Shown here piece by piece: positions 47,582 to 56,536 of a DNA stretch of 64,000 nt. Under the pieces are notes generated by a model. The model made no database searches, had not been told where the DNA came from, and saw only the letters and a program-made list of their open reading frames with translations. Made by a program: the position numbers and the translations under genes. Source of the stretch: Gemmatimonadaceae bacterium (GTDB lineage: Bacteria; Gemmatimonadota; Gemmatimonadetes; Gemmatimonadales; Gemmatimonadaceae); assembly GCA_016742275.1 (NCBI GenBank), contig JACVCD010000001.1, positions 310,001 to 374,000 of the forward strand. The letters are read 5' to 3'. The first letter of the stretch is position 1, and every line of letters begins with the position of its first letter.

Positions 47582-48634
47582 GTGCCGAACGTCTTGATGC
47601 TCTTTCCACATCCCACCGAGAAGCTTCTTGCAGACGTCCTCGCCGGCATCGAACCGCGCGAACGTATGTACGGACTTGTCGAACTTCGTGAGCGGGGTTG
47701 GGAAGTCGCCACTGACGATAGTCGCTTGGAGGGTTTTGCTGGATGGGTAAGAAGGCACTTTAATTGGATGATGAACCCTTTGAGCATTCGAACCATTCGA
47801 AAGCTCAGGAATTTCGACATACTCATTGTAAAAGATGACTTCTCTCTAAGCGCTGCACTCGCAGCCTGGGTTTTCGGAAAGCGAATCGTCTTTCTTGATT
47901 CAATGTTCCTTCCGCCCAGAAGGTTCTGGAGGCGGTGGTCGGCCTGTTGGTGCATCAAACTAGCCGATCGCACAATTGCCTTTTCTGACACCCAAGTAAC
48001 CGAGTGGGTCAACCGCTATGACCTACCAAGAAACAAGTTCTCCTCAAGCATCTTTTCTTTGGATATCCCGTTCTACACTAGGCGGGAACCGCTTCGTCAT
48101 AAGGGTAGCATCCTTCTTGCCATTGGAAGGGATTTGGGCCGCGACTACTCGACTCTACTTAGTGCAATCCGGCACTCTGGTACTCCTCTTGAGTTGGTCA
48201 CTCTTCCTTATCTCTCTTCTAGACTGGATACCCAGGGAGTGAAAATAGGAATACACCAATCCTTAACGTATGAAGCTCTATTCGACCGGTATGACCAATG
48301 CCTTGCGGCGGTGGTACCATTGCGTGCCGGAACTAGCTACCCATCTGGCATCAGGGCCGTACTTGAAGCAATGGTTCGTGGGACACCTGTGATTGCCACA
48401 AGGACGCCGATTCTTGAAGAACATTTTCAGCATGGCGTGCACTTACTGTTTGCGGAGGCAGAGGACGTCGGATCCCTGCGTGAGCAGATCAATAGTCTTC
48501 AGTCCCTAGCAGATGGTGGACTCGCAATGGCGCAGCGGGCTCGGCAGACCGTCATCAGCAATTTTGGCATGGATCAATATCTTTCCAAACTGGAATCGGT
48601 CCTTTCTTCGGTGCTTGACCCCGCTGCTAGTTAG
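47582..48634 (+). CDS. Glycosyltransferase family 4-like
   Basis: The 350-residue product starts at GTG 47582 with GAGGAG about six bases upstream. It is a divergent GT-B enzyme: VLMLFPHPTEKLLADVLAG at the N-terminus, DILIVKDDFSLSAALAAWVFG, then a donor half with GSILLAIGRDLGRDYSTLLSAI and VVPLRAGTSYPSGIRAVLEAMVRGTPVI. The usual glutamate pair is weak; the segment reads SGIRAVLEAM. It converges with the ligase gene across a 163-base gap with no clear terminator. Confidence 0.8.
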   Translation: MPNVLMLFPHPTEKLLADVLAGIEPRERMYGLVELRERGWEVATDDSRLEGFAGWVRRHFNWMMNPLSIRTIRKLRNFDILIVKDDFSLSAALAAWVFGKRIVFLDSMFLPPRRFWRRWSACWCIKLADRTIAFSDTQVTEWVNRYDLPRNKFSSSIFSLDIPFYTRREPLRHKGSILLAIGRDLGRDYSTLLSAIRHSGTPLELVTLPYLSSRLDTQGVKIGIHQSLTYEALFDRYDQCLAAVVPLRAGTSYPSGIRAVLEAMVRGTPVIATRTPILEEHFQHGVHLLFAEAEDVGSLREQINSLQSLADGGLAMAQRARQTVISNFGMDQYLSKLESVLSSVLDPAAS

Positions 48635-48797
48635 CATGTGAAATTATTGTGGCAGATGACTTGTAGATCCACAGCATTAACGCGTGACCAGAGCCGCCTG
48701 CTTCTTCGTCAATATTGAAAGAAAAATCTTGATTGCAGGCGTGGCCGATCACAGCAAACGGGAAAGCATTCAAAAGCTGAGACAGGGAAGCGCTTGG

Positions 48798-50147
48798 TCA
48801 AACCCGCGCGATGGAGGTACTCCTGCGGGGGATCCGACTTGGCGGAAGGGTGTGCGCGACTCTGGCCAGGGCCATACAAAGTGCGAGATTCATCCAGTAG
48901 AACGGATAGTAGAGCACTGTTACGAAGAAGCCGCTTGACAGGAAGCCAATCATCGCACCATCCAGGCCATAGGTCATCGCCCATAGCAGCCTATCCGGGG
49001 AGCGAGAATCCTCGGCCAACTTTCGTCGCGTGCGCGCGTTCTGCCAGAAAAACACGCCAGTCATTGTGACAAACACGGCGAGGCCAGTGAAACCAAGTTC
49101 CGAAGCTGCCTCAATCAAGTAGTTGTGAGGAACTTCACCTTCTGGATTGTAGTTCTGCCGATAGTATGGGATCCAGTTTCGATACCCAATACCAAGAAGC
49201 GGGAAGTCCTTAGCAATTTCAATTCCGTCGGTCCAGTATGTCAGTCGGCGCACTGAATCTGGGTCATCTCCTGCTTGGCGCCATCTTGCCTTGTTTCCCT
49301 CAGGAAGCACAATCCACGTCAATGCCAAAAGCGGAACGATAATCGCGATAGCTCTAACGCGATAAGGGCTGCGCCAAGCAACCCATGCACCGACGCATAC
49401 AGCGCCAAGGAGAGCTCCTCGCGATGAACTCGCGACAATGCTTATCATGGCGCTAGCAAAAATGGCAAGCATGACAATCTTTCTGTTCTTCGACAGATAG
49501 GGCCATACACCGAATGTTAGATACCCAACAATCGGCAAAAAAACACACATCTCGATGCCGAACTCGCCAGAATTGTGAAACCAACCCGGTCCACCGGTGG
49601 CACCCCAAGACACAAATGAGAAGCCGGACAGAAACCACCCCTGCACACCATGCTGGGACATCTTGAGGTTCCACAGAATGAACCCCAGAAGATGTAACAG
49701 ATACTCCGTCCTAGTCCTTACGCCGGCACCGACAATCAGCATCAGAAGTAACCAGTTAATCCAAAAGTCTTTATTCTGCCATGAATAAGACGGGAACTGA
49801 GCTGTCAATGATGAAGCCACAATTACTGCGGTGAAAATGCAGACCGCAATCCAGAGTGCCCGCGTCGTGAACTTTATCCTTCCTTCTAGAAGTGTTAAGG
49901 TCACCGCGCTAAAAAGAAAGATCTTCGCCCAAGGCGCGAAGTCCAACCACTTGTAGATCATCTGCGGGCGTACATACTCAAAGAATATGTAGAGCCAAGT
50001 CGCCCAGAATGCCGGCGACTGTCGGAACATTGTTCGTAATATTGCGCGCAGCTTGAGCGAACGAACGCCAAGCGGAATCCCTCCCCCGGAGACCGACGCC
50101 TCGGGAAGCCGCGATGGGTTGTGTGCGGATTGGTAGGCTAGTTGCAC
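48798..50147 (-). CDS. O-antigen ligase/polymerase-like protein (exosortase-A-associated type)
   Basis: The product is 449 residues from GTG 50147; ATG 50030 would remove 39 poorly conserved residues and is a fair alternative. It has about ten membrane segments. The long periplasmic loop before the last helices holds WTDGIEIAKDFPLLGIGYRNWIPYY and VPHNYLIEAASELGFTGL, the Wzy_C signature (HN...E) of O-antigen ligases and polymerases. An early segment (WATWLYIFFEYVRPQMIY) is the pattern of the putative O-glycosylation ligases found with exosortase A. It would polymerise the repeat unit or attach it to protein or lipid. Confidence 0.87.
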   Translation of the reverse strand: MQLAYQSAHNPSRLPEASVSGGGIPLGVRSLKLRAILRTMFRQSPAFWATWLYIFFEYVRPQMIYKWLDFAPWAKIFLFSAVTLTLLEGRIKFTTRALWIAVCIFTAVIVASSLTAQFPSYSWQNKDFWINWLLLMLIVGAGVRTRTEYLLHLLGFILWNLKMSQHGVQGWFLSGFSFVSWGATGGPGWFHNSGEFGIEMCVFLPIVGYLTFGVWPYLSKNRKIVMLAIFASAMISIVASSSRGALLGAVCVGAWVAWRSPYRVRAIAIIVPLLALTWIVLPEGNKARWRQAGDDPDSVRRLTYWTDGIEIAKDFPLLGIGYRNWIPYYRQNYNPEGEVPHNYLIEAASELGFTGLAVFVTMTGVFFWQNARTRRKLAEDSRSPDRLLWAMTYGLDGAMIGFLSSGFFVTVLYYPFYWMNLALCMALARVAHTLPPSRIPRRSTSIARV

Positions 50148-50368
50148 AGACGACCGCGTGTTCTTGTGGGGGGTTTGGGGCGATGCGACACTGATAGGAT
50201 GACGTCGAACCCAAACGTTCGGTTACATTGTCAGTAAGTTACGCTCGATGACCTCTTTCGTCATTACTCATCCTTGTACTGTTTTTGCCCTCTCGATCCC
50301 AAGATTTTGCTTGCAGTTAGGTCCCTAGAGCTGCACAGGGACGTTACGATCCCAAGGAGATGATAGAA

Positions 50369-51526
50369 GTGAGGAACACCGGACCTTCACTTTTGGAGGA
50401 GCTCCTGGAAGCGCAGATAGTTAGAGAAACGGAAAGCGGCTCCGATCTGCTATCTCACGCGTGTTTGGTGGCTTGGCAACTCGAAAGAATGGCTTTGATT
50501 GGTCAACGTTTGAACCGTGAGGCCGAATTTTCTAGTCATTGGTACCGCATTCATCCATTGATTAAGAGCGCTCGAACGCAGCGCCTCCGTTCTCTGGAGC
50601 ACTCGGCTGGGCTGCCTGGACACAAGGCAGGACCTTTCAGCTCGTTCTGGGCTACCGTTTCGCCAGATAGGCAACCAAGTCGCCTAAGCTACCCGGATTT
50701 AATCGAGTACGAGGCAGTCGTAACAGTTGGTGAGCCAGTTTCTATTGGCAGGAACAATGCCTCTGGCGCCATCCGGAGAATTTTCAGGGATGCAGGGAAT
50801 GCCTTTGTAGCCATAGGGGTACACGGATCCCTCGGCGATGGGACATTTGTGGACGGTCTCAGCGACGTGGATCTGGTCGCCGTGCTCAACGATGCGTGTC
50901 TCTTGAATCGCCGATCTCTTAATCTTGCAGAGCGAGCGATTCAAGCCCTTAACGCGCTTGCAAAGAAGATTGACCCCACGCAACACCACGGGGTGTTCGT
51001 AATTCCTGAGTCTTTTTTGGGGTTCTACCCGCAACACTATCTCCCTATCACCGTCCTTCAGCATACCGCTTGGGTTTGCAGCTCGCGCGAGCAGTTTCAT
51101 GCGAGCACGGTTCGCTCGACTCTCATTGCCAAACTCCGATTGTATCACATGACTCGATACATCGACTGGCACTCACTCAGACTTCAGCATCTGAGCTATT
51201 ACAAGTTTCGAGAACTGTTGCAAGTCGTACAACTTGCACCTTGCATCCTTGCCGACGCGATCGCATCTCCAATGGCAAAGGAGGTGGCCATTCCCTGGCT
51301 ACTCTCTCGGGACTCGAGTGAGTTACTAGTGCTGCGAGCGGTAAGCGATCAGAGGAAAAGGTGGCCTAGCCTTGGCTTTGCGCACGATGGTACGCCACTA
51401 CGGCCAACAAGCTTGTACGACTCGCTAATAAGAGATCTTGGAGGGCACGAGTCAATTCGAGACATGCTTGCGGCATATACAGAGTTTCTGCGCAACCTGA
51501 TTCAACTACCAGACACCAAGACGTAA
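50369..51526 (+). CDS. Nucleotidyltransferase-fold protein, first of a tandem pair
   Basis: GTG 50369 is chosen because AAGGAG ends ten bases before it; the in-frame ATG at 50360 abuts that Shine-Dalgarno. The product is 385 residues. The DNA-polymerase-beta-type signature is clear: HGSLGDGTFVDGLSDVDLVAVL, with G153-S154 and the metal-binding D166 and D168 followed by a hydrophobic strand. The ~150 residues before it and ~200 after are mostly helical, with no domain I recognise. It is not a LicD, CCA-adding or aminoglycoside enzyme by motif. A second protein with the same active site starts two bases after its stop. The function is unknown. Confidence 0.78.
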   Translation: MRNTGPSLLEELLEAQIVRETESGSDLLSHACLVAWQLERMALIGQRLNREAEFSSHWYRIHPLIKSARTQRLRSLEHSAGLPGHKAGPFSSFWATVSPDRQPSRLSYPDLIEYEAVVTVGEPVSIGRNNASGAIRRIFRDAGNAFVAIGVHGSLGDGTFVDGLSDVDLVAVLNDACLLNRRSLNLAERAIQALNALAKKIDPTQHHGVFVIPESFLGFYPQHYLPITVLQHTAWVCSSREQFHASTVRSTLIAKLRLYHMTRYIDWHSLRLQHLSYYKFRELLQVVQLAPCILADAIASPMAKEVAIPWLLSRDSSELLVLRAVSDQRKRWPSLGFAHDGTPLRPTSLYDSLIRDLGGHESIRDMLAAYTEFLRNLIQLPDTKT

Positions 51527-51527
51527 C

Positions 51528-52613
51528 GTGCAGCGCTTTAGATTCTACAACTTTCCGCGCATTCTTGGTCGAGAGGCCTATCAGATTGCGCAAGAAGAAT
51601 TCATCGCAACAGTCTCTGCGCACTCTGCAGTTCGCTCAATCGTCCGATTTGGCTCTGTTGGCTATCCTGGCTTGTCTGATCTGGACCTCGTCGTAGTCTT
51701 TGATAAAGATGCGACGGACGTTCCTGTCGACATCAATGAAATTTCGCGGTTTTCTAGCGAAACCCAGTACATTCTTTACCATCCTCAGTTCGTACTGCGG
51801 GAGGACCTTGCGACGAAAATGGCTTGGCTAGTTCCGGTCTTTGAGCGAGAGATCGTTTTCGGCAGTTCTATCGAGTTTGATCTCCCTTCAGAAAACGATC
51901 AACGGACCCTCAACTTTTCCTTCGTACTTCAGTCTGTTCTCACAGACCTGTCATGGGTCTTTCGAGGCATGGCGGGCGGAGGGGAAATTGATGTGAGGAT
52001 GGCTCAGGCAAAGCTCAACCTGCTTGCGCGGAACCTCCAGCTGGCAGCCAGCGTCGATGCGCGCTTTGGCGAAGGTAGTTTTCCCAAATCGGTATCTGAA
52101 CTTCGTTCACAATGGTTTCAGTACGATCTCGGCGAGCTGACGATGCAGCTGTCCAGTGCGATCATTGGCGCAAAAGCGGAACTGCAAAGACTCTCTGAAT
52201 GGCTTGGACACTTTGCGCAGACCGAACTGCGACTGGATGGGCACTTGCCCGGAAAGTTTGTGAATGCTGGCGTAACAACAGAGTTTCGCAATGCAAATCA
52301 GTTTTCGTCAGCTGATTATCTATCCTCTCATCTACTCCCACTACTCTCACCTGCTCTATTCGGCAGAGGAAGAATCGCGGACTGGGTAAAGTTTCATTCA
52401 ATTTTAGACGATCCAACGATTGAGCACGCGGTACTCTCGCCAGTTCGTCGACGGTTTCAGATTGCAGAGGAGCACGTGCAATACATTGAGGGGTTGGGTT
52501 TGCGATCTGGCATTTTTAATTACATGGGATACCCTGTCGGCTATCGAGCCGGACTGCGAAGCATAGTCCGCCGTACGTTTTGGCTTGCCCAATGGCGACT
52601 GACTCGGCAGTGA
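51528..52613 (+). CDS. Nucleotidyltransferase-fold protein, second of a tandem pair
   Basis: The 361-residue product starts at GTG 51528, one base after the upstream stop, so it is almost certainly co-translated. The signature lies near the N-terminus: VRFGSVGYPGLSDLDLVVVF with G42-S43 and D51/D53. The spacing is shorter than in its neighbour, so the two are not recent duplicates. The rest is helical with a possible second acidic patch (FGSSIEFDLPSENDQ). The C-terminus is basic. An IS256-family element has inserted 17 bases after the stop without harming the gene. The role is unknown; a two-subunit NMP-transferring enzyme is one possibility. Confidence 0.78.
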   Translation: MQRFRFYNFPRILGREAYQIAQEEFIATVSAHSAVRSIVRFGSVGYPGLSDLDLVVVFDKDATDVPVDINEISRFSSETQYILYHPQFVLREDLATKMAWLVPVFEREIVFGSSIEFDLPSENDQRTLNFSFVLQSVLTDLSWVFRGMAGGGEIDVRMAQAKLNLLARNLQLAASVDARFGEGSFPKSVSELRSQWFQYDLGELTMQLSSAIIGAKAELQRLSEWLGHFAQTELRLDGHLPGKFVNAGVTTEFRNANQFSSADYLSSHLLPLLSPALFGRGRIADWVKFHSILDDPTIEHAVLSPVRRRFQIAEEHVQYIEGLGLRSGIFNYMGYPVGYRAGLRSIVRRTFWLAQWRLTRQ

Positions 52614-52621
52614 TGATACTT

Positions 52622-52629
52622 CTATACAC
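52622..52629 (+). repeat. Target-site duplication, left copy
   Basis: CTATACAC directly abuts the left inverted repeat of the IS256-family element and is repeated at 55154-55161. Confidence 0.88.
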
Positions 52630-52664
52630 GGACGTATCAGGATTTTTGTGTGTGAGGCGTGAGA

Positions 52665-53081
52665 CTACGAGGCGCGTCGGGTGAAGCGGTCCCCATAGAA
52701 GATCGCAAATTGGTTCATCGCCTCCCGCCAGGCTTTCGCGGTGCGGGTGGTGTGACCCTGCTGGTGCTGCAGGGCGAGCCACAGCCGTTTGATCGCCGCG
52801 TCATCGCTCGGGAAGTGACTGCGCGATTTGATGATCTTGCGGAGGCGCATGTGTAGACTCTCGATCGCATTCGTCGTGTAGATCACCCGCCGCACGGCCG
52901 GTGGAAACGCGAAAAAGGGGATCACCTGCGGCCAGTGGCGTTCCCATTGGCTGACGATCGTCGGATAGCGCTGCCCCCAGGGGCCCGCCGCAAACGCCGT
53001 GAGCGCGTCCCGCGCCGCGTCAGCAGAGACGGCGGAGTAGATGGGCCGCAGCGCCGCCGCGAGCGCTTTGCGGTCCTTCCG
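52665..53081 (-). pseudogene. IS256-family transposase, C-terminal fragment
   Basis: This is the 3' part of the Mutator-type transposase, from KDRKALAAALRPIYSAV to the stop. It includes QWERHWPQVIPFF and the conserved RRVIYTTNAIESLHMRLRK block, whose glutamate completes the DDE triad. It joins in frame with the fragment at 54279-55097 if the IS3 element is removed, but about ten residues normally found between CIVH and KDRK are missing. Confidence 0.88.
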
Positions 53082-53093
53082 TAAGCTTCCCCG

Positions 53094-53957
53094 TCAAGCA
53101 CACAGATTGATATTAGACAAATCAGGTGTGGTGTTCCTTGGCAGAAAGAGGGAGGGCGGCGCATCGCCAAGGCTTTGATGCGGGCGCTCGGTGTTGTACA
53201 TCTGCCGCCAGTCCTCGCTCAGCGCGCGGACTTCAGCAAGCGACGTGAAGACCCACACATCGAGGATTTCGGCGCGGTAGGTGCGATTGAAGCGTTCGAT
53301 ATAGGCGTTCTGATTGGGGTTCCCCGGTTGAATGAATTGCAACAGGATACCGTGGTGGTCACACCAGCTCCGCAGCGCCTCGGCGATGAATTCGGGGCCG
53401 TTATCACAACGCAGGCGACGCGGCTTGCCATGCAAGGCGACGAGTTGATCGAGTACCGCCGTCACGCGCACACTCGGTAACGACGTCGCCACTTCGATCG
53501 CAAGACATTCGCGATTGCCTTCGTCGAGCACGTTGAAAATGCGATACTTGCGTCCGTCATAGAGCGTGTCGCGCATGAAATCCATGGCCCACGTGTCGTT
53601 GAGCACGGGCGCCGCGTCCAGCGGCACGCGCACGCGCGTCAACACCCGCTTCTTGGTGCGACGGACTTGATTGAGGCGAAGGGCGCAATAGACGCGATAC
53701 ACGCGCTTGTGATTCCATCGATGGCCCAGGGCGCGCAGGCGCTTGAAGCACAACCAGAAGCCCCAGCGCGCCTTCGTCGCCACCAGCGCTAACAATGCGT
53801 CGATCACCGGCGCATCGCGCTCCGCCAATCGATTGCTCGAGCGATAGTACGCCGTCCGCGAGAGTCGCACCAACTGACACGCGCGCACAATCGATACCTG
53901 ATGCACGGTGACCAATTCGGTGGCGACGGCTCGGCGCGCAGACGGCGTTACAGTTTT
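53094..53957 (-). CDS. IS3-family transposase OrfB
   Basis: The integrase-type catalytic domain is made by -1 frameshifting from OrfA near 53955 (minus-strand CGAAAACTG). An HTH_21-like linker (IVRACQLVRLSRTAYY) is followed by the rve core. DDE residues are visible: D in DTWAMDFMRDTLYDG, D in LRCDNGPEFIAEAL and E in NQNAYIERFNRTYR. The stop codon lies within the inner part of the terminal repeat region. The enzyme looks intact. Confidence 0.9.
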   Translation of the reverse strand, partial: KTVTPSARRAVATELVTVHQVSIVRACQLVRLSRTAYYRSSNRLAERDAPVIDALLALVATKARWGFWLCFKRLRALGHRWNHKRVYRVYCALRLNQVRRTKKRVLTRVRVPLDAAPVLNDTWAMDFMRDTLYDGRKYRIFNVLDEGNRECLAIEVATSLPSVRVTAVLDQLVALHGKPRRLRCDNGPEFIAEALRSWCDHHGILLQFIQPGNPNQNAYIERFNRTYRAEILDVWVFTSLAEVRALSEDWRQMYNTERPHQSLGDAPPSLFLPRNTTPDLSNINLCA

Positions 53958-54214
53958 CGGTGCAGCACATCCTTGATCGCCGCGTTTTCCAACGCCATCT
54001 CCGCGTACATGCGTTTGAGCTGCGCATTTTCCTGCTCCAACTGTTTCAATCGCTGCAGCTCCGGCACACTCGTCCCGCCATACTTCTGCTTCCACAGGTA
54101 GTACGTCGGCCGACTCACCCCGTGCTTTCGCAGCAACTCCGCCACGGGCACGCCCGCTTCGCCCTCCCGCAACATCGCGACGATCTGCGCTTCGGTAAAT
54201 CTCGACTTCCGCAT
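53948..54214 (-). CDS. IS3-family transposase OrfA
   Basis: The 88-residue DNA-binding subunit opens with RKSRFTEAQIVAMLREGEAG and the helix-turn-helix VAELLRKHGVSRPTYYLWK. A leucine-zipper coiled coil follows (LQRLKQLEQENAQLKRMYAEM). It overlaps OrfB in the -1 frame, giving an OrfAB fusion by ribosomal frameshift as in other IS3 elements. Confidence 0.9.
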   Translation of the reverse strand: MRKSRFTEAQIVAMLREGEAGVPVAELLRKHGVSRPTYYLWKQKYGGTSVPELQRLKQLEQENAQLKRMYAEMALENAAIKDVLHRKL

Positions 54215-54278
54215 CGGTGATCCTCCTAAAAGCCCGATTGAAGTCTAATTATCGCTGTGTCCGATCAGGGGAAGCTTA

Positions 54279-55097
<819 letters not shown>

Positions 55098-55153
55098 ACC
55101 GACTCCAGTCAGGTGTCATGATATGCCTCACACACAAAATTCCGGATAGGTCC

Positions 55154-55161
55154 CTATACAC
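55154..55161 (+). repeat. Target-site duplication, right copy
   Basis: CTATACAC abuts the right inverted repeat of the IS256-family element and is identical to 52622-52629. Confidence 0.88.
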
Positions 55162-55219
55162 TGCGCCGATAGCGGCGGAGGGCATCGCCGCAATAGTCAA
55201 AACCCTAGAGACGACTACA

Positions 55220-56299
55220 TCATACAGACCGAATTAGGATTGCGTGTTCATGGCACCAATTTACTAGCGAGAAGTCTTTTGTCGCCTTGACCCTCGCTCT
55301 GCGTCCATATTCATCGCGACGGCTCGGATTGTCTAATAGGTCCCCAATAGCCTCGGCAAGCGACGTGTGATCTCCTGGAGGAACAAGCACACCACAACCC
55401 TCAGCGAGTAGCTCAGGGATCGCACCTACGTTCGAGGCAACAATTGCCCTTCCCGACAGCATCGCTTCCACTATCGTGAGGCCGAACGCCTCGCCCCAAA
55501 CGGCAGGGTGAACAACAGCAGCACAGTTGCCCACGATTTCCTGAACGTCGCTGCGCAGACCGAGAAACTCGATCCTAGACGCAATTTGCAGCTTCGCCGC
55601 CAGCCTTTCTAGCTCGACTCGCATTGGTCCATCTCCAACAATGCAGAGCGAGGTGTATTGAAGCCGCGAAGTTGCCATTGCTTGGATAAGGTATTGTACA
55701 CCTTTTTCAGGTATTAACGCCGCCACACACACCACACGGCTGCTATCCGATGGCGCCGATCGACTCAAGAACCGTTCGGAGTCAACACCATTGTATATTG
55801 TCGAAAGTTTTGGGCTCGATATTCCAAATCGACGTGCAAGTCGCTTCGAAACAAACTCTGACACTCCAACAACGTGTCTCGTCCGCGCAAAAGTAACCCT
55901 GTCAAGAAACTCAGAGATTCGACCAACCTTCTCTGAATTTACAGGTGTAGAAAAGCAATCTTGGAAGATAACCTTTGTTGAAAGTACGGATTGAGCCGCC
56001 AAGACTAGACTGTCTCTTGGTGCAAAGAGGCTAAAGTGACAGACATCCGCGTTAGACTTGATCCAATGTCTTGAAGCTTGAATGCTCGACTCAATCCTCG
56101 ACAGTTCGGCCCACCGAACACCTGCGGAACGCAATCGCTCCGAAAATTCCGAGTGACACGGCGAATAGGTTACGACGGTCACTGTGCAATCACGCGCAAG
56201 CTCAACTGCGAGTGCCACAATCCAGTCTTCAAAAGAGCCAAGCTTGTTGGGAACGATCTTTACAAGAATTGCAACGCGTCTTTTCGACTGATTACTCAT
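55220..56299 (-). CDS. Glycosyltransferase family 4
   Basis: The product is 359 residues from ATG 56299; the frame is open to 56377 but the extra residues are not conserved. GT-B motifs: RVAILVKIVPNKLGSFEDW at the N-terminus, KVIFQDCFSTPVNSE, then VVCVAALIPEKGVQYLIQAM, LCIVGDGPMRVELERLAAKL and the donor-site glutamates in GEAFGLTIVEAMLSGRAIV. It lies between the insertion sequence and the lipoprotein gene on the low-GC side of the locus. Confidence 0.9.
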   Translation of the reverse strand: MSNQSKRRVAILVKIVPNKLGSFEDWIVALAVELARDCTVTVVTYSPCHSEFSERLRSAGVRWAELSRIESSIQASRHWIKSNADVCHFSLFAPRDSLVLAAQSVLSTKVIFQDCFSTPVNSEKVGRISEFLDRVTFARTRHVVGVSEFVSKRLARRFGISSPKLSTIYNGVDSERFLSRSAPSDSSRVVCVAALIPEKGVQYLIQAMATSRLQYTSLCIVGDGPMRVELERLAAKLQIASRIEFLGLRSDVQEIVGNCAAVVHPAVWGEAFGLTIVEAMLSGRAIVASNVGAIPELLAEGCGVLVPPGDHTSLAEAIGDLLDNPSRRDEYGRRARVKATKDFSLVNWCHEHAILIRSV

Positions 56300-56466
56300 C
56301 GCGCGATCGTCCTTGCCTATCGAAGAAGGAACTCGCTCCAAGCGCTTGCTAGAGCAACTCTGTAAGTTAAGTACCATACATCGGCCATTCTATAACAACC
56401 AGCGTTCTCACTGTACTCAAGACGTTTTCCGTTGCGAGTGACTCATCAGAACCTGATGCAAAGCAA

Positions 56467-56509
56467 GACCTGCGACTCCAAGCACGTTATGCATTTGGAA
56501 TCGCAGGTC
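56467..56509 (-). terminator. Hairpin terminator after the lipoprotein gene
   Basis: GACCTGCGACTCCAA (56467-56481) pairs with TTGGAATCGCAGGTC (56495-56509) with one mismatch. On the minus strand it is followed by TTGCTTTGC. It lies 28 bases beyond the lipoprotein stop at 56537 and should end that transcript before the GT4 gene. Confidence 0.7.
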
Positions 56510-56536
56510 GGTACTCAGCTCCGGTTTTCCGCCCTA

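Larger units (their letters stand above)
53082..54278 (-). mobile_element. IS3-family insertion sequence
   Basis: This 1,197-base element has imperfect inverted repeats starting TAAGCTTCCCC at both ends (53082-53092 and 54268-54278), with further similarity about 40 bases inward (ACACAG...ATTAGAC). It carries overlapping orfA and orfB linked by a -1 frameshift. No convincing 3-4 bp target duplication is visible; the flanks are CCG and CGG, and some IS256 sequence seems to have been lost at the junction. Confidence 0.88.
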
